The position numbers and the translations under genes were made by a program. From Hysterium pulicare CBS 123377 (lineage: Eukaryota; Ascomycota; Dothideomycetes; Hysteriales; Hysteriaceae), in NCBI GenBank assembly GCA_000467715.1, contig AJFK01000112.1:62001-126000 (forward strand): a stretch of DNA of 64,000 bases. The letters run 5' to 3'. Positions 56,751 to 64,000 of the stretch are shown here, piece after piece. The notes under the pieces are model-generated. The model did not search any database, was not told the DNA's origin, and saw only the letters and a list, made by a program, of their open reading frames with translations. Within the stretch, counting starts at the first letter, position 1; the number at the start of each line of letters is the position of its first letter.

Positions 56751-56780
56751 AGCACGACGGGTGTCATTAATCGTCGTGCT
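56751..56780. repeat. Hairpin AGCACGACG / CGTCGTGCT
   Basis: Perfect 9-base arms with a 12-base loop in intergenic DNA. As RNA it would form a stable stem. It might be a 3'-end or protein-binding element; nothing marks a known RNA family. Confidence 0.75.
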
Positions 56781-57016
56781 GCGAACTCCCTTGGCTGTTC
56801 GAGTCGGGAAAGAACCTATTCTATACAATGCTTTATAAAACAGCCACAAAGATAGCAACATGCTTTCAATCCTTGTACAGAGTCCAGACCAAATTCGTAG
56901 GCTGACAGCAACGAAGGCGGTAGGCGCAGACACGTCGAAAACGGGGTAACTACCTAATCGAACGAAAGTTCGGTGTTCAGGTACGTGCATTGGATTCTTG
57001 GCGAACACCTGTTTGC

Positions 57017-57027
57017 ACGTGACGTCA
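57017..57027. promoter_or_regulatory. Overlapping CACGTG and TGACGTCA sites
   Basis: CACGTG (57017-57022) overlaps the perfect CRE palindrome TGACGTCA (57020-57027), about 135 bases before the SUN gene start. The first is a bHLH-type box, the second a bZIP (CREB/ATF) site. Confidence 0.6.
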
Positions 57028-57161
57028 CCTCTTGGCGGAAACACAATTCGCGTCTCGACGCGATTCTCTCTTGCACTTCTTCACTCCACTCTCTGAATTT
57101 CACGCTGCAGACCCAAGCCTCTACAACACACAACAGCATCCCGACAGCTCTTGTCTCATCA

Positions 57162-58631
57162 ATGTCCGAAACACCCCTCCGCCGATCCACTCGGCTGGCG
57201 TCTGGCGCCGGCTCAGTCGCAGCTTCTCGAGCGGGTTCTGCAGCGCCATCAGTTCCTGCTTCCACAACAACCCGACGCAAAGGCCCACTGCCCAAGCTTA
57301 AGGTCAACCAGTCGCACGCATACGGCGCTACGGGCCTATATTCCACCGCCGCCGAAATTCAAGTCCCAGTCACTGGTTTCGCTCAAGCTTTCGACCGGAA
57401 ACGCAACGATGCCATCCAGCGAGACGATGCCAGCCTGCGCGGCCGATCGACTCCCTCGACTCCCCGAAATGCCCCCAGGAGCCCTCACAGCCGCATGCAG
57501 ACCCCAGATTCGGTCGCCGGGTCGGAACAATCATCTGTCCTTGATGCTTCCAAAAGCTTTGGAATGGTTCATGAGGCTGGCATGCTGAACCAGCTCAACC
57601 AGCAGCCTCCGGTCCCGATTCCTCAGAATGGGCCCTCGACGCTTCGAGTGATTTTCCGCATGCTGCGCAACAACTGGCTAAGCCTTCTCAACCTCGCCTT
57701 GATTCTGTTTGTGCTTTGGGCCATCTTCTACAACGGAATCCCTAGATATAACTTTCCCGGGAAATCCCTTCCAGATCTTCCTCAAAATCCACAGCTACAG
57801 GATATTTCTGAGTTGGTTGATCATAAGCTGGGATTGGCACTCGAGGATATGGCGAGCCAGCGGAACAAGGAGGACCGCACCACATGGGCTCGCACAAAAC
57901 AGGATTTACAAGATTATGTCCGCACCGAAATCGCGTCGCTGAAAAAATCAATCTTGGCATCTACCTCTATTGCGGCCTCAGCTCCTACTCCAAAAGCTGT
58001 GAACTTTTTCTCCCCTGCTTTCGGCGCAAAGGTCGACCCCTTCATGACTTCGCCAACCTCTACCAAACATATGAAGCTCAAATCACGAATTTACACCTCG
58101 TTGTTCTCCATCCCATGGAAGAACTCTCCTATCACCGCTCTCGAACGCTGGGATGAGGCATCGGACTGCTGGTGTGCTGCGGCTAGCGTCCCGAACGGTT
58201 TGGCACAGCTTGCGGTCAACCTCGGCCAGACTATCTTCCCATCGAAAATCACAGTTGAACATATACCGAAAGAAAGCACGCTCGATCCTCTCAGTGCTCC
58301 TAAAGACATGGAACTTTGGGTAGCGATCCCCGATTACGACGAAAGACTCCAAGTTATCGAAAAAGCGCAATACTTCCTGAATGGCGACTGCACGGAGGGC
58401 GCCCTTCCGGGCAGAGAATGGGTCTGCATTGGCTTATTCAAATACAACATCAACGCGGCCGACCACGTGCAGACATTTGACGTTATGGATCTCGAACAAT
58501 TGGGTGTTGGCATTTCAAGAACGCTCATTAGAGTGGCAAACAACTGGGGTCGATCCTGGACTTGCCTATATCGTATCCTTCTTCAAGGCAAACTAGTCGA
58601 TCCTCTTTTCGAGGACAAAAAGTCTCTCTAA
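57162..58631 (+). CDS. SUN-domain inner nuclear membrane protein
   Basis: Nuclear-envelope protein that joins the nucleus to the cytoskeleton through KASH partners; fungal members also act at spindle pole bodies. One exon, 489 residues. The nucleoplasmic part is Ser/Arg/Pro-rich (RRSTRLASGAGSVAASRAGS). A single membrane helix lies near residues 172-193 (LLNLALILFVLWAIFY). A predicted coiled region follows (ISELVDHKLGLALEDMASQR). The SUN domain runs from about residue 323: ITALERWDEASDCWCAAAS, LAQLAVNLGQTIFPSKITVEHI and AQYFLNGDCTEGALPGREWV. The end VANNWGRSWTCLYRILLQGK is the usual SUN end. The ATG at 57162 was chosen because the preceding in-frame extension is not conserved-looking. Confidence 0.92.
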   Translation: MSETPLRRSTRLASGAGSVAASRAGSAAPSVPASTTTRRKGPLPKLKVNQSHAYGATGLYSTAAEIQVPVTGFAQAFDRKRNDAIQRDDASLRGRSTPSTPRNAPRSPHSRMQTPDSVAGSEQSSVLDASKSFGMVHEAGMLNQLNQQPPVPIPQNGPSTLRVIFRMLRNNWLSLLNLALILFVLWAIFYNGIPRYNFPGKSLPDLPQNPQLQDISELVDHKLGLALEDMASQRNKEDRTTWARTKQDLQDYVRTEIASLKKSILASTSIAASAPTPKAVNFFSPAFGAKVDPFMTSPTSTKHMKLKSRIYTSLFSIPWKNSPITALERWDEASDCWCAAASVPNGLAQLAVNLGQTIFPSKITVEHIPKESTLDPLSAPKDMELWVAIPDYDERLQVIEKAQYFLNGDCTEGALPGREWVCIGLFKYNINAADHVQTFDVMDLEQLGVGISRTLIRVANNWGRSWTCLYRILLQGKLVDPLFEDKKSL

Positions 58632-59359
58632 ACTGCTGGCTTGGAAGGGTTTCCGGGCGTTTGGTTTAGCATGGTGGCAATCGTGCTTTTTCTACGACGA
58701 ATGAATGGTTCTACATGGTGTTTAATGGTTTGTTTATTGGTTTGCTTTATTCCACCCTCTGGATCAAGGGTTTGGTTTTGGCGTTGGTAAAAAGACTTGG
58801 GTCATTGCATGATGAAGCGTAGATACCCTAGCGCATAGCCTGTCGTTTGGAGTGTGTTCTGTTTTTCTTGTCTCCTTGTTTTCATGAAGCATAGCCGAAT
58901 TGATAGATGATTATGAAAGAGCATAGCTCTAGTTTTGCAGTGGATTGACTCCATCAAAAGGTGCCGTTTCATGTGCCAACACAGCTAACTTGGACTCGTA
59001 AAAGGGATTGAAGTAATGTTGCCGCTGGGAAACTACACCTGCTCTTCTCTTCCGAACTTTCGAGCAGCAATAATCCCAAAGTCAAAGTATAGGGCTATCT
59101 AGGTTTCTTAGAGAAACTTGAATCCGGTTCACTGCCCTAAGGCCTTCCAGACATAAAGTTTACATATATTGGATCTATCCAATCTGGGGCTCGCTGCCTC
59201 AAGTACTTCTGGATTCTGCTCCTCGATCCAGTGTTTGGCGTACGCCAAACCCCACAGGCAGCAGCCCCTCCAAACTGCAGCTAACTTAACTACAAAGAGC
59301 TACAAATGCTCAACTTCCAAGACTGCTCTCACTCCTACACCACCAACAAACGTACCACC
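58632..59359. other. Tandem intergenic region
   Basis: Holds the 3' UTR of the SUN gene and the promoter of the hydrolase gene. No other feature is recognised. Confidence 0.5.
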
Positions 59360-60220
59360 ATGGCAACGACAGATGCTTCCGGTGCTCCTCCAAGGGCGAA
59401 GAGATTCGTTCCGCTCGGTGAGTTGCTATTGACTCCTGCTTATGGCCTCTTTCCTTAACTCCGCTAGAGAACAATCCTGAAGTCATGTCGGACCTTGTTC
59501 ACAAGCTTGGCCTTTCCGACAAGCTTGCATTCCATGATGTCTTCAGCATCGACGATGCGGATCTGCTGGCCTTTGTTCCTCGACCCGCTTACGCTCTGCT
59601 CTTGATCTTCCCTGTTAGTGACACATACGAGAAATTCCGCGTGCAGGAAGACAAAGACCGGCCGGACTACGCTGGCTCTGGGCCTGAAGAAGAAGTGATA
59701 TGGTACAAGCAGACAATTGGGAATGCATGCGGCTTAATCGGATTGCTTCACGGTGTCTCAAATGGCGAAGCCCGGTCCCACATCGGTTCGTCAAGGGCAC
59801 CGAAACCTCCTCCTGCCCTTATAATAATCCGAGACAGGGCAAGACTCCAACCTTTCGCAATTGCTGAGCAGTGCTATTCCCCTTAAACCCGTAGAGCGAG
59901 CCAATCTTCTCTACGAGTCAGAAGCCTTAGAAAGCGCTCACCAGAGTGCAGCCGCCGGCGGAGACACCACCGCACCACCCGCCGAAGAGAAGGTGGATCT
60001 GCATTATGTCTGTTTCATCAAATCTACGAATAACCATCTGTGGGAGATGGACGGCCGTCGCAAAGGTCCGCTGGACCGTGGTTCCCTAAACGCCGAAGAA
60101 GATGTGCTCAGTGAAAAGGCACTGAACCTTGGCGTGCGAAGCTTTCTCAAGCGCGAAGAAGAGGCTGGAGGCGGAGACTTGCGGTTTAGTTTGATCGTAC
60201 TCTCTCCCAGTCTCGATTGA
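59360..60220 (+). CDS. Ubiquitin carboxyl-terminal hydrolase, UCH (C12) family
   Basis: Cleaves small adducts from the ubiquitin C-terminus; related to yeast Yuh1 and human UCHL3. Exons 59360-59417, 59468-59785 and 59838-60220 give 252 residues. Family start: RFVPLENNPEVMSDLVHKLGL and FHDVFSIDDADLLAFVPRPAYALLLIFP. The catalytic Cys is near 107 in IGNACGLIGLLHG, the His near 181 in LHYVCFIK and the Asp near 197 in WEMDGRRKGP. The oxyanion Gln lies in WYKQTIGNAC. For the last exon I chose the CAG acceptor at 59837; a nearby AAG would remove one residue pair. All active-site residues are intact. Confidence 0.94.
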
Positions 60221-60896
60221 TTCGACTTGGTCGCAGCAGAGCAATTCAAATTTGCATTTCCGGGCGTTTCAGTTAGTATCCATTCACTTTCAAAAGTATG
60301 CAAGACCTGCCCAATGTTACACCAGCAAAACAAAGGACTTTTTAAGAAGAGTCACATGTCCGGATATGGATAAAATATGAAGCCATTGGGTAAAATACCT
60401 TCAATTCATCGTCAATTCCTTTTGCAGAGAGACATACCGGCTCCCAGCTACAAGACATGCACTAAACTGACGTACGTGACCAGAGAACGAGACAATCCGG
60501 CGGTGTCAAGCCTTAGACATGCAATGCGAAAGGTTCTTCATCATCACATACCTATATGAATAGGGGATAAATCGGAGCGCAACTATCGAGTTTGGGAGTG
60601 AGTTACAGTCTAATGTTAGCGTGTATTCTTTGTACTCTACTGTTTTCGGCATACAAGCTTAATATTATCATCACCACCATCTTGACGTTCTGTTTCACAT
60701 TTCCAAATGCCAGCGACGCATCTCTAATTGCCGGTTGTGACCACCACCTGAGTCAAATCACACGCTTTCAAGTGTCATGCTACGTTTTGTAGATGTATAT
60801 TTCTTCCGGTATCTGCCGCCTTCACGAGGTGTTTCGTTTTGCTACCCGTGTCCTCCAACAGTCAGGACTTGAGGAAAGAGATCAAGAAGTTCCGCT
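60221..60896. other. Tandem intergenic region
   Basis: Holds the 3' UTR of the hydrolase gene and the promoter of the receptor gene. No other feature is recognised. Confidence 0.45.
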
Positions 60897-62935
60897 ATGC
60901 CCGTCATTGGAAGCCGAGCCTTGACCATTCTCGGAGGCTGGCGATACATCGCAAATTCATCTTCTTTCATCCTTCGCTTCCTGCATTTTCAGGCCCCAGT
61001 CGTCCCCTCCGTATCCACTACCTCTCTCTTACTCCCGCCAGATGTCGCTACACGTAGTTACGATCCATCGCACCTACTAGTAAACCAAAAGAGATTCGTC
61101 CTGCAGAGCATTGCGGTTGCATGTTCCGCCATCAGCACGCTGGCCACCTTCATTGCTTTTTACTGGTTCTGCCGAATGCAGAAGAGGTTCCGGCATAGGT
61201 AGGTCTCTACTATCACCAGAGCCTACATATCTAACATGAGCTATCTTAGACTGATTATGCTTCTCCTTTACGGTGATTTGACCCGCTCGCTATGGTATTT
61301 TGTGTTTTCTGTAGTTTCCCTCCAGCGCCGTAGCATTCCCACGCAATCACCCTTTTGTCAAGCCAGTGGGTTCTTGATTCAATACGGTACAGAGACGAGC
61401 GGTTTGTATTCCCCACATACTTTTTTTTTCTAGGCAGACTGATGCTGAACGTTGGAGTAGATTACGCGGTTCTAGTAATTGCAGTCCACAGTGCTCTTCA
61501 AGTCTTTCGCCCGGCAATGATAGCGCACTCGGATGGTCTACACCGGTTTCGATATTACGTTTATAGTGGAGCCCTAGTCCTACCAGTACTCATGGCAGGA
61601 CTCGCCTTTATTGATCCCGTTGGAGGTTACTGGTCCCAGGGCATTTTCTGCTCCCTCCCATTGCGCCCATACTGGTATCGTTTGGCTCTCGCTTGGATCC
61701 CACGGTATCTGATTGCCATCATTATTCTTGGATTAGCTGTCGTAATATATACTCATGTTGGTGTCGAATTTCGATCGTTTTCCACGGTCGATCAAACTGT
61801 CACTGCTATATACCCAAGTCCGGGCCACACTTCTGCGTCAGAGGGAGGGGATAGCGGCCATAATGTTGGGTCAGATACGGTATTGGCGCAAGAACAATCA
61901 ACAGGCCGGAAAGAATCTGACTGCCAACCATTGACACCATCGCAAGATTTATTCACCACTAGGAGGGCTTCAACCGTAACCTCGTTCGCCGAAAGCTTAT
62001 CACCAAAGTCAGAGTCTTCTAACACCTCAAGATCACAACCCTTTCGACTGGAGAACGAGTCTACACAGGCTCAAGAAGCTGACCCACGACAATTAATGTT
62101 CACGAACACGCATCTTACCAATGATACGGAGCCTCAGCCACGTAGGCTGCAAGATGGAAAACTGCGTCGAGGCTATCCCGTCAGCCAGCGATTCTCACGA
62201 GCTCGAAAGGTAGAGAGAAACAACACTAACGCTTCGGAAGCAGCCAGAGAAAGGATGGACTTGCAACGCAATCGCATGCATCGGCAGCTGCGTTTCATGT
62301 TTATTTATCCCCTCGTCTATCTCTGCATATGGATCATTCCGTTTGTTGTGCACTGCATGCAGTATCAGGACTACTGGGCGCAGAATCCTCCCTTCGTTCT
62401 CGCGATATTCGCCTCAATTTGTCTCACTCTCATGGGCGCTGTAGACTGCCTCGTCTTCAGCCTGCGCGAGAAGCCATGGCGTCACATACCTGAAACCAAT
62501 GCAACTTTCCTGGGCAGTTTCTATTGCTGGCGGGCTTCGGAAATGCCTCCAAACATGAACGACAGTTATCGAGGACCTCAAGGAAGTGCAAGTGCAGTAA
62601 CCTTCTCTGGTGGATCTGTCCCGATGTCTCAATCGGTGTTGCCGATGCAAGTGCCCAGGATCCGTCAGCTTAGATCATCTGGGACGTCGGACAGTCAGAA
62701 AGCGGCAGCACAAATGGCATACCAGCGGCTACAGTGTGAAAAACGGGAACGTAGGAAGGCAAGCCAAACTCCGGAGCGGATCGCGGAGGAGAAGGAATTG
62801 GGGCCAGTACGTAAGCGGTTCTCAAGGACGGAATCACTAGACTCGATTCTGACGAGTGAATTGGACTCACACGATGAGATTGATACCGACATTGTTGTTG
62901 ATAAAGGAAAAGGAAAGCAGGTGGAGGAAGAGTAA
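60897..62935 (+). CDS. Git3-type seven-helix receptor (class III fungal GPCR)
   Basis: Plasma-membrane receptor of the family that includes fission-yeast Git3 and the Aspergillus GprC-GprE group, linked to carbon sensing through G-alpha and cAMP. Exons 60897-61198, 61250-61401 and 61461-62935 give 642 residues. Helices are seen at VLQSIAVACSAISTLATFIAFYWF, LIMLLLYGDLTRSLWYFVFSVVS, CQASGFLIQYGTETSDYAVLVIAVHSALQVF, GALVLPVLMAGLAF and YLIAIIILGLAVVIYTHV. A long Ser/Thr-rich third loop follows. The Git3_C part has RQLRFMFIYPLVYLCIWIIPFVV and FASICLTLMGAVDCLVFSLREKPW. The third exon was set by the conserved ETSDYAVLVIA junction. The charged cytoplasmic tail is about 140 residues. The exact start is less sure than the rest. 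Confidence 0.88.
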
Positions 62936-63008
62936 GGTCGGCAAGGGCGCAAACTGTGTTTAGGTAGTATTCTTTCTCAAATCTAACTTATAGTGAAGTG
63001 GGACTCAA

Positions 63009-64000
63009 TCATGCGCTTGGCTGCTTCCCATCTTTGAGTGGCAGATAGATAGATAACCATAGCTCGCTTGCTTCACCGAGGTAATATGTAAGACTGACAT
63101 CAGCCATACCCGCATCTTCATTCCCTTGCATTGCCTCAAGCTGGCCGATAATACTCTCAAGACCCAAAGCTTTGCCTGTTGCTTGAGTTCCCCCGGCTTC
63201 AAGATTCACATGTACAATGTGTATATGGAAGTGGTAGTATGTAGGTTGATCTGACGATCAGTGAGTACGCCACAGGCCTAGTAATTGAGGATTGTTAGGC
63301 TTACAATGGACATAAAGCTTCAATTGATCTTTCTCCAGCTCTGGATACAGCTTTACTGTCGAATCCAGCAACTTCTCGCGCATATGTTTCATCCAGGTTA
63401 TGTGGCTTTTTCTTAGGTCTCGAATGGACCAGATATCTCGACGCTCTACTATACCGAGCAAGTGAAGACTTGAAATTGTTTTGCGATCCCAGTTCCTGTC
63501 CTCGACTTAGCCTTCTGCCAACAATAGCATTCTAGCCTCACGCCGGCCAGAATGAAATAGGAAAGGGAGAAATACGTACAGGTCTGGTAGTAGGACAAAC
63601 CCCTCTTTCCCATGCTCGCGGTATATGACGTCTTCTTGCTCTTTCTTCCCTTCGATTATATTGAATACCCAGTTCAATCTCCCTTCTTCCCTATACCGCT
63701 GCATGTACGGCCGCACGTACTTTCCATAGATCTCAGGCGTCTCAGTCACCATCCTTAGGCCCTGCTGAGAGTACTTCCGGATGTGCTGCTCCGTGCATGG
63801 CCAGATCAAGTTCAACTTGAGATCCGGTGGTTGCGATGCCGTGGGGGATGGGCTCGAGATTGTCGATGCAAGAAACCAGCTGTAGATGTCATTGGCGCCC
63901 AGATTCTTAATGTTTGTCAGAGAATTGCTGAAGGTGCTGAGGAGGGCTGGGTCGGACGCGAAGGCGGCGCGTTCGGCGAGCATGATCCCGGGTTGGTCTT
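63009..64000 (-). CDS. DCS1: DCS1/DcpS scavenger mRNA decapping enzyme, 5' end outside the window
   Basis: HIT-family hydrolase that cleaves the m7G cap left after 3'-5' mRNA decay. Visible exons are 64000-63580, 63495-63305 and 63250-63009. The frame is open through the right edge (DQPGIMLAERAAFA), so the N-terminal part is not in the window. Next are LIWPCTEQHIRKYSQQGLRMV, the RLNWVFNIIEG segment and LLPDLNWDRKTISSLHLL across an intron, then DIWSIRDLRKSH. The histidine triad is VHYQPTYYHFHIHIVHVN, completed by splicing at 63305/63250. The end has LGEASELWLSIYLPLKDGK. It converges on the receptor gene with 73 bases between the stops. Confidence 0.94.

Larger units (their letters stand above)
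56381..57161. other. Tandem intergenic region between ARC1 and the SUN gene
   Basis: 781 bases: an AT-rich ARC1 3' part, a strong hairpin at 56751-56780 and a composite promoter site at 57017-57027 ahead of the SUN gene. Confidence 0.5.

Overview
The window is nuclear DNA of a filamentous ascomycete (Pezizomycotina). The evidence is about thirty protein genes with short GT..AG introns (mostly 45-70 bases, often with CTAAC/GCTAAC branch sites), small 5' and micro exons, fungal families such as Clr5-domain proteins, GPI-anchored GH72 enzymes and class III (Git3) receptors, and a dispersed 5S rRNA gene. A leotiomycete is my best guess, from overall protein character only. All exon chains below were built by hand from splice signals and family conservation; every complete model closes in frame.

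Layout. 1-5.5 kb: 3' part of prolyl-tRNA synthetase, a secreted S10 carboxypeptidase, and OPI10/Hikeshi. 5.5-22.7 kb is an accessory region: a variant 5S rRNA gene, a 1280-residue A-T-R-R NRPS-like reductase (the glycine betaine to choline type), a P450, a Clr5-domain regulator, then a graveyard of broken host genes (a BTB protein, a formyltransferase, and an amidohydrolase carrying both a deletion and a clean internal inversion). It also holds long gene-free stretches with palindromes. 22.7-64 kb is compact housekeeping DNA: CLP1, inositol polyphosphate multikinase, a La-motif plus Arb1 protein, quinone reductase, a GH72 glucanosyltransferase, the Sec7 ARF-GEF Gea, ANP1, MTR3, a Myb-like protein, EXO84, TOM20, YPT6, NOP53, UDP-glucose 4-epimerase, ARC1, a SUN protein, a ubiquitin C-terminal hydrolase, a Git3-type GPCR and (cut by the right edge) the scavenger decapping enzyme DCS1.

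Themes. Several neighbours share broad jobs: RNA processing and decay (CLP1, MTR3, NOP53, DCS1, La-Arb1), vesicle traffic (Gea, YPT6, EXO84), wall and glycan building (GH72, ANP1, epimerase). They are independent genes, often in divergent pairs with short shared promoters (IPK2/La-Arb1, EXO84/TOM20, YPT6/NOP53, carboxypeptidase/OPI10). I see no CRISPR, no intact transposon and no convincing tRNA. I did not find a clearly new multi-gene system. The most unusual items are the inverted amidohydrolase, the double truncation beside it, the La-Arb1 architecture, the A-T-R-R enzyme and the variant 5S gene.
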